A stretch of 64,000 bases of DNA from Pseudomonas guariconensis (GTDB taxonomy: Bacteria; Pseudomonadota; Gammaproteobacteria; Pseudomonadales; Pseudomonadaceae). The stretch is from NCBI RefSeq assembly GCF_015680235.1, contig NZ_JADLJL010000024.1:16567-80566 (forward strand), written 5' to 3'. How positions within the stretch are numbered: position 1 is the stretch's first letter; every line of letters starts with the position of its first letter. Positions 1-7,772 of the stretch are shown here, piece after piece. Under the pieces are notes generated by a model that worked only from the letters and a program-made list of their open reading frames with translations, searched no databases and was not told where the DNA came from. The position numbers and the translations under genes are program-made.

Positions 1-249
1 CAGCACCACCCGCCCACCCTCGCCGGTAAGACGCGCCAGGCTCGGCCAGAGCAGCTGCAGCTCGCCACAGCCCGGGCTGGCCAGCAGCAGCTCGCTGAGC
101 GCAGCCGCCGGCCAGCCCGCGTCGGGCAGGCACTCGTCAAGCGAGGCATGGCCGGTGGGCTGCAAGCCCTGCGGCCGAGCCTGGGCCTGGCGCCCGCGCC
201 ATACCCGGCGCTGGTCGAGCAGGCCGTCGAGGTCGACTACCGCGCCCAT
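1..249 (-). CDS. imuA: ImuA, SOS mutagenesis protein (5' part only)
   Basis: The first 83 codons of a minus-strand gene that runs off the left edge. The protein begins MGAVVDLDGLLDQRRVWRGR and contains the segment LSELLLASPGCGELQLLWPS, which resembles the SulA/RecA-like ImuA protein. Known for the family: ImuA acts with ImuB and the DnaE2 polymerase in error-prone translesion synthesis after DNA damage. Its ATG (249-247) overlaps the lexA2 stop TGA (251-249), so the two are translationally coupled in one operon. imuB and dnaE2 are expected just outside the window. Confidence 0.85.
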   Translation of the reverse strand, partial: MGAVVDLDGLLDQRRVWRGRQAQARPQGLQPTGHASLDECLPDAGWPAAALSELLLASPGCGELQLLWPSLARLTGEGGRVVL

Positions 250-866
250 CAGTCTCGCCTCAACAGGCCACAGAACACGCCTTCGATGACGAAATCCCGA
301 TCCGGTGCCACATCGATCGGCGCATAGGCGGGGTTGCGCGGTAACAGGCGGTAGCCACCCGGGATGCGCTGCAGGCGCTTGATGGTCACCTCACCATCCA
401 GCCGGGCGACCACGATCTGCCCGTCGCGGGCCTCGCCCTGCTGGCGGATGCCGACCAGGTCGCCATCGAAGATGCCGTCGTCGATCATCGAGTCACCGCG
501 CACCTTGAGCAGGTAGTCGGGGGTGCGGCGGAACAGGCTGGGGTCGAGCAGCAATTGTTCATGGATGCCCAGGTCGGGGCCGATCGGCGCACCGGCCGCC
601 ACCTGGCCCAGCACCGGGATCTCGAGGATCTCGGGGCGGCGCAACGGTTCGGCCAGGCGGATGCCACGGGCCTGGTTGGGTGTCACGTCGATATGGCCAG
701 CCTGGCTCAGGGCGACGATGTGCTTGCGTGCCACGCTGCGCGAGGCGAAACCGAAGCGCTGCGCGATGTCGGCCAGGCTCGGAGGCTGGCCGTGATCGGC
801 GATGCGCTCGCGGATGAACGCGAGAATGGCGCGGCGTTTGGGGGTCATGTTGTCCATGGAGTACAT
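249..866 (-). CDS. lexA: LexA2, second SOS repressor
   Basis: A LexA-type repressor of 205 residues. An N-terminal winged helix-turn-helix (about 1-70) is followed by a self-cleavage domain: scissile Ala91-Gly92 in QVAAGAP, nucleophile Ser126 in GDSM and Lys163 in GEVTIKR, all present, so RecA-stimulated autocleavage should work. It heads an operon with imuA (TGATG overlap). P. putida is known to carry two LexA proteins, the second controlling mainly the imu cassette. The start is uncertain: the first ATG (866-864) has AAGAG five bases before it but lies inside the operator palindrome; in-frame ATGs follow at 857 and 848 with no obvious ribosome site. Confidence 0.9.
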   Translation of the reverse strand: MYSMDNMTPKRRAILAFIRERIADHGQPPSLADIAQRFGFASRSVARKHIVALSQAGHIDVTPNQARGIRLAEPLRRPEILEIPVLGQVAAGAPIGPDLGIHEQLLLDPSLFRRTPDYLLKVRGDSMIDDGIFDGDLVGIRQQGEARDGQIVVARLDGEVTIKRLQRIPGGYRLLPRNPAYAPIDVAPDRDFVIEGVFCGLLRRD

Positions 867-874
867 TTGTACTC
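859..874. promoter_or_regulatory. LexA2 operator overlapping the lexA2 start
   Basis: The 16-bp inverted repeat GAGTACATTTGTACTC has seven-base arms around a central TT. It contains GTAC-N4-GTAC, close to the GTAC-N4-GTGC box described for P. putida LexA2 and unlike the classical CTG-N10-CAG SOS box. It covers the first possible start codon of lexA2, so bound repressor would block the gene's own start region. Confidence 0.75.
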
Positions 875-1060
875 TTTTCGTAGAGCACTGAACAGCCCCC
901 TTCGTCGCTACCTTGGCTATCTCGCCCGAGCGATCAGCACTGGAAACACAAAAGCCGGTAGGTAAAAAGCCCGAGTCTCGCCAACCACTGACATCGCACG
1001 CGTCGGCTGTGCTGTGGCAAACTGCCGGTTCTATTGGTTGACCGATGAAATCGCCTCCCT

Positions 1061-1735
1061 ATGCCTGAAGCACACCCCCGCTCTGCTCCCAACGCCAAGG
1101 CCAATGAAAGCGAATCCGAACCGCTTGCCCGTCGCGGGCGCCCGGTTGGCGATCGCGACGCCAAAAGGTCCGAGCTGCTGGCGGCGGCGATCGCGGTGAT
1201 CGCGCAAGAAGGCTATGCCGGCGCTACCATGCGCAAGGTGGCGCAGCACGCCGGGTGCACCACAGGCGCGGTGACCTACTACTTCGCCAACAAGGAAGAA
1301 ATGGTCAGTGCCGTTGCGCAGACCCTGTTCGATAAGGTCGACGCACTGCTGGACATCGACCTCGATCAGGTCGACATCAAGTCGCTCATTGAGCAGTGGC
1401 ACCAATGGATCAGCCTTGACGAGCCAGGCAACTGGCTTGCATGGCTGCAACTGCTCACCCATGCCCGGCACCAGCCCGCGTTCGCCAGCGTCATCAAGCA
1501 GCGCTATACCAACTTCCGCGAGGTGGCCACTTCGGTGCTGGAGGCCGGCCAGCGCCAGGGCCAGATCCGTGAAGATGTGCCGGCCGATGTGTTGGCCGAT
1601 CACATTGCCGCGTTCAGTGATGGCTGGCTCATGATGCTGCCTTTCGAATCCGAGCCTGTCAGCGCAGAGCGCGGGAAGGCCTTGATTGACGCCTTCATTG
1701 TCATGATTTCTCCCCCCAAAAGCGCCAAGTCCTAA
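1061..1735 (+). CDS. TetR family transcriptional regulator
   Basis: A 224-residue TetR-type regulator. After a disordered, charged N-terminus (about 1-33) comes the helix-turn-helix (about 34-84) with the recognition segment QHAGCTTGAVTYYFANKEEM. The C-terminal ligand domain is helical and of the BetI/AcrR-like type; the ligand cannot be read from sequence. It is divergent from lexA2 across 194 bp. No strong ribosome site precedes the ATG, so the start could be further downstream. The next gene on its strand is 585 bp away, so there is no clear operon partner. Confidence 0.85.
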   Translation: MPEAHPRSAPNAKANESESEPLARRGRPVGDRDAKRSELLAAAIAVIAQEGYAGATMRKVAQHAGCTTGAVTYYFANKEEMVSAVAQTLFDKVDALLDIDLDQVDIKSLIEQWHQWISLDEPGNWLAWLQLLTHARHQPAFASVIKQRYTNFREVATSVLEAGQRQGQIREDVPADVLADHIAAFSDGWLMMLPFESEPVSAERGKALIDAFIVMISPPKSAKS

Positions 1736-2320
1736 GTCGCCTCCCGGTAAACCCGGCGCCTTCCCAGGAAGGCGTCACCCCACCAAACCGCTCGGTCTTC
1801 GCCGCCTTCCGTCGTCGCGCAGCCGTCGCCCCGCGCCTTGCCGATCCAACCCAAGCACCAGGCCCCGATAGCGCCTGCCCTGCTTTTTTGCAGGCTCTGG
1901 CGCCATTGCGTCTTGCATGTAAGCAAAACTCCTGTATTTTACAAAACACTTGATATAACAAATAAAACACAACCAAGTGGCAGGAGCGAAAATGGGCTTT
2001 AGCACCAAGACGCTGTCGCGGTCCGAGCAGGCATGCCAGGGCTGCCGGCTCCTTATTCCACAAAGACGCAGGTTGTCTGAAATGGACGACCTCACCTTCC
2101 CCCACCTCTCCCAACCTGGCCTCGGCCTGACCCTCCACGCAAGCGGGCGGGCAATTCGCAACGGGGCACGGAGGGGCGCCATGATCACGTAACGCCAACT
2201 TCCGAAGGACAGCCCTTTGTCCGACGCGTAGCGATAGCAGGCCCTGCCAACAGCGCACCGGCTTTTGCGGCCCTGCTTGCCTGCGATTTGCCCTTCGTCC
2301 CGACGAGGCCCGCACAGCCC
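1736..2320. other. Long intergenic region upstream of the chemoreceptor
   Basis: 585 bases without a convincing gene. Just after the TetR stop, an imperfect hairpin (about 1757-1774, CGCCTTCC/GGAAGGCG with almost no loop and no T-run) may help termination. Around 1878-1893 is CCTGC-TTTTTT-GCAGG. An AT-rich patch at about 1920-1975 (TTGATATAACAAATAAAAC) stands out from the GC-rich surroundings and is the likeliest promoter zone, but no clean sigma-70 or FliA-type promoter was recognised. A small RNA cannot be excluded. Confidence 0.3.
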
Positions 2321-3940
2321 ATGTTCAAAAACATCTCGCTCACCTTGAAACTCTTCCTGCCACCCGCCATCGCCCTGTTCGGCCTGTTGCTGTTCGTGGG
2401 CTACACCGCGGTGCAACTGGACGACAACGACAGCCGATTGGTGTCGCTCGAAAAACAGCGCTACCCAACGCTGGAAGCTGCCGACAACGTGATCTTCCAG
2501 TTTTCCCGCCTGCCCGGCCTGCTCAACAGCGCCGTGGCAGCGGGCGAGCGGGACACCTTGGATGAAGCGAGCGACGTGCTGGCCGACGTCCATGCACGGC
2601 TGCGCGACCTGGAACCGCTGACCGCTGAACGGGCCGACCGACACCGGGAGCTTCAAGCCTGGTCGGCGGCGATCAAGCGCTACGCCGATAACGCGCTTGC
2701 CTCCTCCGGCCAACTGCTCGACGGGGCCGCGTTCGATGATTTGCGCCCCCATTTCGACCGCATGGCCAGCGACCTCAAGAACGCCCAGGCGCTGGGCGAA
2801 CAGTTTCGCAGCCACGCCTACGCCGACTTCCAGAGCAGCTTGACCCAGGTCCGCGCCGACAACGCCACCACCACGCACGTCGGCTACCTGCTCAGCTTTT
2901 GCCTGCTGCTGTTGGTCAGCGCCAGCGCGGCCTGGGTGATTCGTCAGGTCATGGGCAATGTCCGCGGCGTCATCGCGTCGCTCAGGACCATTGCCAGCGG
3001 CGATGGCGACCTGACCCGCCGCGTGCATGTCGACTCCTCGGACGAAATCGGCGAAATGATCGGCCTGTTCAACGGCTTGCTGGACAGCCTGCAAGGCACC
3101 CTGCGCCAGGTCATCGAAACCGCCGCGCCCCTGGAGCAGATGTCCCGCGAGCTGCACCGGCTCACCCAGGACGCGGAGGACAGCGCGCGCTCGCAGCAGG
3201 AGCGCACCGAGTCCATCAGCCGTGACATCGACACCATGACCAACAGCATTCAGGAAGTGGCACAGCGCTCCGGACAGGCCTCCGAGCAAGCCAGCGCCGC
3301 GGCGCGCCAGGCGAACGAAGCCAGGCACAACATCGACAGCCTGTCCTCCAGCATCGGCGACCTGGGCAACAGCGTGCTCGGCTCGGTGCAGGCCATGGAA
3401 CAACTGGAAGCAGAAACCCAGCATGTCGGCTCGGTGCTGACGGTGATCCGCAGCATCGCCGAACAGACCAACCTGCTCGCCCTGAACGCCGCCATCGAGG
3501 CGGCACGGGCCGGTGAGCAAGGGCGAGGCTTCGCCGTGGTCGCCGACGAAGTGCGCAACCTGGCCCAGAAAACCGCCGCTTCCACCGCGCAGATCCAAGA
3601 CATCATCCAGCGCCTGCAAAGCAGCGCCAGCGGCGTCTTGCACGCGATGAACCTGAACGGCGAGAAGGCCAGAACAAGCATCGAGCGCTCTGAACATGCC
3701 ACGCAGACCCTGGAGGCGATTACCAAGGCCGTTCGCCAGATCGATGAGTTGAACGCCGGCATCGCCCGTTTCACCAATGAGCAGATCGGCCTTTCCCGTT
3801 CGATCCAGCAAGACACCGAGAAGCTGCAACAGGATACCCAGGCCACCACGCAAGGTGCCGACGCCACCGCACGGCTCGGTGAGCAATTGGTCGGTACGGG
3901 CAACCACCTTCGCAGCGCCACCGCTCAGTTCCGCATTTGA
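2321..3940 (+). CDS. Methyl-accepting chemotaxis protein
   Basis: A transmembrane chemoreceptor of 539 residues. TM1 is at about 12-32, a periplasmic helical sensor of about 150 residues follows, TM2 is at about 187-208, then a HAMP domain (about 208-262) and a long coiled-coil signalling domain. The signalling hairpin (about 381-416, EQTNLLALNAAIEAARAGEQ) is intact and should contact CheA and CheW. The sensor resembles four-helix-bundle types; the ligand is unknown. The ATG at 2321 is preferred (GAGG 12-15 bases upstream); an in-frame TTG lies at 2288. A porin and a small binding protein follow on the same strand, suggesting that uptake and sensing of one solute are linked. Confidence 0.92.
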   Translation: MFKNISLTLKLFLPPAIALFGLLLFVGYTAVQLDDNDSRLVSLEKQRYPTLEAADNVIFQFSRLPGLLNSAVAAGERDTLDEASDVLADVHARLRDLEPLTAERADRHRELQAWSAAIKRYADNALASSGQLLDGAAFDDLRPHFDRMASDLKNAQALGEQFRSHAYADFQSSLTQVRADNATTTHVGYLLSFCLLLLVSASAAWVIRQVMGNVRGVIASLRTIASGDGDLTRRVHVDSSDEIGEMIGLFNGLLDSLQGTLRQVIETAAPLEQMSRELHRLTQDAEDSARSQQERTESISRDIDTMTNSIQEVAQRSGQASEQASAAARQANEARHNIDSLSSSIGDLGNSVLGSVQAMEQLEAETQHVGSVLTVIRSIAEQTNLLALNAAIEAARAGEQGRGFAVVADEVRNLAQKTAASTAQIQDIIQRLQSSASGVLHAMNLNGEKARTSIERSEHATQTLEAITKAVRQIDELNAGIARFTNEQIGLSRSIQQDTEKLQQDTQATTQGADATARLGEQLVGTGNHLRSATAQFRI

Positions 3941-3969
3941 CCCTTACCCACCACAAGAGCAGTTGAAGC

Positions 3970-5130
3970 ATGCAAGGCATTAGAGCACTCGGTATCGCAG
4001 GCCTTATCGCGACCACCCCGGCAATGGCCCTGGACCAGGGAGACTATCGATTCAATGGCTTCGGCACTGCCGGCCTCACCCACCTGGGAGGCGAGGGTCA
4101 AGGACGGAGCTTCGGCATCAGCGGGCAGACCACGGACGCCTGGCGCGGTGACCAGCTCTCCCGGCTGGGCGGCCAGCTCCAATATGGGCTCACCGACACG
4201 CTGGGGATGACCGTGCAGGGCACCCTCAAGCCGGAACAGGACACCTGGAAAGGCAACCTGGAATGGGCCTACCTCTCCTGGAAGGCGACCGAAGGCCTGA
4301 CATTGCGCGCAGGGCGGCTGCGCCTGCCGATCTACATGTACTCCGAAACCCTCGACGTCGGCGTCACCCACCCTTGGTTGCGGCTGCCGGATGAGGTCTA
4401 CAGCCAGGTCCAACTGAGCAACTACGAAGGCGCCGATGCCCTCTACACCCTGCCCACCGGCATCGGCTCCGTGACGCTCCAGGTGGCAGGCGGCCAAGCC
4501 GCCAAGCGCAACCTGTTCGCCATGGATGATCTGTACGACATCGACTACAAGAAGATCTTCGCGGCGAATGTCAGCCTGGAAACCTACGACTTCGGCACGC
4601 TGCGCGTCGGGTATGCCGAAGCAGACATCGACACGGACCTCAGCGCGTCGGTGGTCGCCCCAGGGGGAGCGCCCACGCGTGTCGACTTCCTGAGCCTGAA
4701 CCGCAAGAAAGGCCGCTTCGCATCCATCGGTTACCAGTACGACAACGGCACCTGGGTCTCCTCAAACGAGTGGACCAGCAACAACACCGAAGGTGACCAG
4801 CAAGGCAGCATCGATGCCTTCTACCTCATGGGCGGGCGCCGTTTTGGCGACGTGCTGCTCCACCTCACTTACGCTCAGCTCGACGAAGACGCTGGCCGCC
4901 AGAGCTCCTGGACCTACGGCGTGAACTACAACCTGGCGCCGAACTTGGTGCTCAAGGGCGAGTACAAGCGGGTGGACACGCGCGGCAACGGCTACCGCGG
5001 CACCTTCGTGCAGAACGCCCAGGAGGCCTTCGACCAGGCAGTCTTCGCGGCCAGCAACGGTGCCGCCGGCACTCCTTCGCACAACTACGACGGCGATATC
5101 GTCAGCGTCGGCGTCGATTTCGTCTTCTAA
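3970..5130 (+). CDS. Outer-membrane porin
   Basis: A 386-residue secreted beta-barrel protein. It has a signal peptide with likely cleavage after TPAMA (residue 20), alternating hydrophobic strands throughout and the C-terminal Phe (VDFVF) needed for barrel assembly. Aromatic and Gly content fit a porin, but it is not one of the OprD, OprF or OprP families I know well. It lies 29 bp after the chemoreceptor and 10 bp before the small binding protein, so the three are probably co-transcribed. OprP/OprO-like phosphate specificity is possible only by association with the PstS-like neighbour. Confidence 0.75.
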   Translation: MQGIRALGIAGLIATTPAMALDQGDYRFNGFGTAGLTHLGGEGQGRSFGISGQTTDAWRGDQLSRLGGQLQYGLTDTLGMTVQGTLKPEQDTWKGNLEWAYLSWKATEGLTLRAGRLRLPIYMYSETLDVGVTHPWLRLPDEVYSQVQLSNYEGADALYTLPTGIGSVTLQVAGGQAAKRNLFAMDDLYDIDYKKIFAANVSLETYDFGTLRVGYAEADIDTDLSASVVAPGGAPTRVDFLSLNRKKGRFASIGYQYDNGTWVSSNEWTSNNTEGDQQGSIDAFYLMGGRRFGDVLLHLTYAQLDEDAGRQSSWTYGVNYNLAPNLVLKGEYKRVDTRGNGYRGTFVQNAQEAFDQAVFAASNGAAGTPSHNYDGDIVSVGVDFVF

Positions 5131-5140
5131 GGAGCGCCAC

Positions 5141-5545
5141 ATGAAACCACTCATCACCGCAGTATTCGCCGCAGCCCTGGCCACGGCCTGCACCCTGGCC
5201 CGCGCCGAAGTGGCCGTGATCGTGAATGCCAGCGCCAGCGCCGCACCGTCCCAGGCCGAGGTGGCCAACATATTCCTGGGCAAGAACACCAGCCTCAAGG
5301 GCCTCGACCAGAAAGGCTGGAACACCACCAAGGAAAGGTTCTACAGCGCGCTGACCAACAAGAACGAATCTCAGCTCAAGTCGTACTGGTCAGGCCTGGT
5401 GTTCACGGGCAAGGGGCAACCACTGCAGAGCGTGGAGGATGACGCCGCAGTGATTGCCAGAGTGGGCAGCGAGTCGAATGCCATCGGCTATGTCGACACC
5501 TCGGCCGTCAATGACAAGGTCAAAGTGCTCTTCACCCTGCCCTGA
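5141..5545 (+). CDS. Small PstS-like periplasmic binding protein
   Basis: A 134-residue secreted protein with a signal peptide ending at LARA (residue 22). The mature part (AEVANIFLGKNTSL..GLDQKG..YWSGLVFTGKG..GYVD) resembles the short single-domain phosphate ABC transporter substrate-binding-like proteins, about half the size of a true PstS. No permease or ATPase genes adjoin, so it may pass ligand to the chemoreceptor rather than to a transporter; that is inference. The ATG at 5141 follows GGAG by about six bases and lies 10 bp after the porin stop. Confidence 0.75.
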   Translation: MKPLITAVFAAALATACTLARAEVAVIVNASASAAPSQAEVANIFLGKNTSLKGLDQKGWNTTKERFYSALTNKNESQLKSYWSGLVFTGKGQPLQSVEDDAAVIARVGSESNAIGYVDTSAVNDKVKVLFTLP

Positions 5546-5551
5546 GCTTCG

Positions 5552-5586
5552 CCGCCTCCCTCGACCTGGAACGCCGAGGGAGGCGG
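5552..5586 (+). terminator. Hairpin ending the porin operon
   Basis: A perfect 12-bp stem (CCGCCTCCCTCG pairing with CGAGGGAGGCGG) with an 11-base loop begins six bases after the binding-protein stop. No T-run follows, so it may act as a transcript-end stabiliser as much as a terminator. Confidence 0.55.
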
Positions 5587-5639
5587 TGCCTTGGTGCCCG
5601 CAAGCAAGGACCCGCACGGCTGCGACCTGCAAGCCTTGG

Positions 5640-5659
5640 TTGAGCCATTATTTACTCAA
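5640..5659. promoter_or_regulatory. Predicted NfxB-family operator upstream of nfxB
   Basis: The imperfect palindrome TTGAGCCATTATTTACTCAA lies 64 bp before the nfxB start. Its reverse complement matches the element in the mexC promoter (12099-12118) at 16 of 20 positions, with a shared core TGAGT-N-AATAATG-N-CTCA. Autoregulation of nfxB, and cross-control by the second repressor, would follow. Confidence 0.6.
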
Positions 5660-5723
5660 ATGGGTGCCCTATGAGCCGTTTTCCTTCACAATGCCTGCAC
5701 ACTATGCAGTGTGGAATCTTCTG

Positions 5724-6281
5724 ATGCACCTCCCTACCGATGAGCGCTTGCTCAAAGCGCTGGCCGACGCGATCGTCGTCCACCCCCGAGCCACCTTGAA
5801 GGAGCTGGCCGAGGCGGCGGGCGTGAGCAAGGCGACCCTGCACCGTTTCTGCGGCACCCGTGACAACCTGGTGAACATGCTGGAACGCTATGGCGACCAA
5901 GTCCTCTCCCAGGTCATCGGCAACGCTGACTTGCACGGCAGCGAGCCGACCGCAGCCCTGCATCGCCTCATCGTCGAGCACCTCAAGCATCGCGAAATGA
6001 TGATCTTCCTGCTCTTCCAGTACCGCCCGGACTCGTTCGACGACAGCGAAGCGAACCGCCCGTGGCGGGCCTATGCCGACGCCCTGGATGCCTTCTTCCT
6101 GCGCGGCCAGCAGGCGGGGGCTTTCCGTATCGATATCAGCGCGGCGATCTTCACCGAAATGTTCCTGAGCATGGTGTACGGCATCGTCGATGCCGAACGA
6201 CGCGGGCGAGCGGCCAGCGCGACGTCCGTGCAGACGCTGGAACTGATGTTCCTCGACGGCGCTGCGGCACCCGCCCGCTGA
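5724..6281 (+). CDS. nfxB: NfxB-like repressor of the MexCD-OprJ pump
   Basis: A 185-residue TetR-type repressor. The N-terminal helix-turn-helix includes RATLKELAEAAGVSKATLHR and FCGTRDNL. From memory it matches P. aeruginosa NfxB nearly end to end (DERL-KALA at the start; ALDAFFLRGQQ and VDAERRGRAAS near the end). The start is set at 5724 (GGAA about nine bases upstream) because NfxB begins at the same point; an upstream in-frame ATG at 5691 has no ribosome site. In P. aeruginosa nfxB is divergent from mexC; here it is convergent with oprJ at the other end of the pump operon, while a paralogue occupies the mexC side. Confidence 0.88.
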   Translation: MHLPTDERLLKALADAIVVHPRATLKELAEAAGVSKATLHRFCGTRDNLVNMLERYGDQVLSQVIGNADLHGSEPTAALHRLIVEHLKHREMMIFLLFQYRPDSFDDSEANRPWRAYADALDAFFLRGQQAGAFRIDISAAIFTEMFLSMVYGIVDAERRGRAASATSVQTLELMFLDGAAAPAR

Positions 6282-6297
6282 CCTGACTGCGTACGCT

Positions 6298-6334
6298 TTA
6301 AAAAAAAGGCCCCAGGGTATTGATCCCTGGGGCC
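6298..6334 (-). terminator. Terminator of mexC-mexD-oprJ
   Basis: A perfect 10-bp stem (GGCCCCAGGG/CCCTGGGGCC, loop TATTGAT) followed, on the minus strand, by a run of seven T and more T-rich sequence. It ends the pump operon; the stem may also serve nfxB from the other side. Confidence 0.85.
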
Positions 6335-6368
6335 AAGTGGCTGGACATGCCAACCAAAGGAGGCTATT

Positions 6369-7772
6369 TCAGCCCTTGCTCGGCCAGCCGCCGCCGAGTG
6401 CGCGGAACAGGTCGACCAACGCCAGTTGGCGCTGGGTACTGGCTTCGATGAAGGCCGCTTCGTTCACGTAGCTGTTGCGCTGGGCGTCCAGGTAGCGCAA
6501 ATGGTTGTCCACTCCCCCCTCGTAACGTGCCTTGGCCAGCGCCAGGGTCACACGGCTGGTATCGGCCAGTGCCCTTCGCGCAGCCTGCTCGCGGCGCAGG
6601 GTGTCGGTGGCGGCCAGCGCATCGGCCACTTCGCGGAAGGCCACCTGGATCGCGCCTTCATAGGCGGCCACAGCCGAGTCCTTGCGTGCCTCGGCCAGGC
6701 TGAGCCCGGCCCGGTTGCGCCCGGCGTCGAACAACGGCAGCGACAATTGCGGCATGAAGGTCCAGCTACGCGAGCCTCCGTCGAACAGCCCGGACATCTG
6801 CGCACTGGCGGTCCCAAAGCTGCCGGTCAGGCTGATACGCGGGAAAAACGCTGCCCGCGCCGCGCCAATATTGGCATTGCGCGCACGCAGCCGGTGTTCG
6901 GCGGCGAGGATATCGGGGCGACGCTCGATCAATGCCGAGGGTGTACCCGGCGCAATGTCATTGAGCACCATGGGCTCATCCGAGCGCTCAGTGGGCATCG
7001 TCTTGGCCGCTTCGGCGCTGCCCAGCAACAGCACCAGCGCATTGTAGGCCTGGCGTTGTTGGCGCACGGTGACCTCAAGTTCGGCACGAGACTGCTCGAC
7101 CAGCCCCAACGCCTCCTGATGGTCCAGCGCCGTGGCCGTACCGGCAGCGCGACGCTGACCGACCAACGCCAAAGAGTCCTCGCGGCTGGCCAAGGTCTGG
7201 CGGGTCAGCGCCTGGCGCCGCTCGGCACCGTCCAAGGTCAGGTAGGCCTGGCTCACCTCGGCGATCAGGGCGATGCGCGCGGCACGCGCGACTTCCTCGG
7301 TGGCCAGGTACTGTTCCAGTGCCGCATCGCTCAGGCTTTTGACACGGCCGAACAGGTCCACTTCGTATTCCGGCAGCGACAACCCCACCTGATAGGTGCT
7401 GCTGACCCCTTCGCGGCCATCGCTCGAAAGCGTCGACGGCAGGTGCTGGCGATTGCCCGCGGCGCTGGCGTTCAGCCCCGGCACCCGGTCGGCTCGCTGG
7501 ATCCGATATTGGGCACGGGCCTGCTCGATGTCGAGCAGGGTCTGACGCAAGGAGCGGTTGTTGTCCAGGGCACGGGCGATCAGCTGACGCAGCACCGGGT
7601 CGACGATGAACGCCTGCCACTGCAACTGCTCCACCGAACGGCCAGCATGACCGGCAGCATCGCCCCACTCGGCCGCCACCGGTGCTTCTGGGCGCTGGTA
7701 GGTGGGCGCCAGGGAGCAACCGGTCAAGGTCAAGGCCAGGGCCAAGGGAAGCACACGATTGAATGTGATCAT
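6369..7772 (-). CDS. oprJ: OprJ-like outer-membrane efflux channel
   Basis: A 467-residue TolC/OprM-family lipoprotein: signal with lipobox LTGC (Cys19), then two repeated outer-membrane efflux domains forming the trimeric barrel and periplasmic tunnel. It provides the exit duct of the tripartite pump. The ATG (7772-7770) overlaps the mexD stop (TGATG), so it is translationally coupled and certainly the third gene of this operon. The OprJ name rests on operon context with a clear MexD. Confidence 0.88.
   Translation of the reverse strand: MITFNRVLPLALALTLTGCSLAPTYQRPEAPVAAEWGDAAGHAGRSVEQLQWQAFIVDPVLRQLIARALDNNRSLRQTLLDIEQARAQYRIQRADRVPGLNASAAGNRQHLPSTLSSDGREGVSSTYQVGLSLPEYEVDLFGRVKSLSDAALEQYLATEEVARAARIALIAEVSQAYLTLDGAERRQALTRQTLASREDSLALVGQRRAAGTATALDHQEALGLVEQSRAELEVTVRQQRQAYNALVLLLGSAEAAKTMPTERSDEPMVLNDIAPGTPSALIERRPDILAAEHRLRARNANIGAARAAFFPRISLTGSFGTASAQMSGLFDGGSRSWTFMPQLSLPLFDAGRNRAGLSLAEARKDSAVAAYEGAIQVAFREVADALAATDTLRREQAARRALADTSRVTLALAKARYEGGVDNHLRYLDAQRNSYVNEAAFIEASTQRQLALVDLFRALGGGWPSKG

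Noticed and set aside
1757..1774. Intrinsic terminator after the first TetR gene
   Set aside because: The stem has almost no loop and no T-run follows; too weak to call.
1775..3907. A 710-codon open frame on the minus strand across the chemoreceptor gene
   Set aside because: It is antisense to an intact chemoreceptor, reads as low-complexity Gly/Ala/Arg/Val-rich protein and matches no family; high-GC coding regions often leave such open frames.
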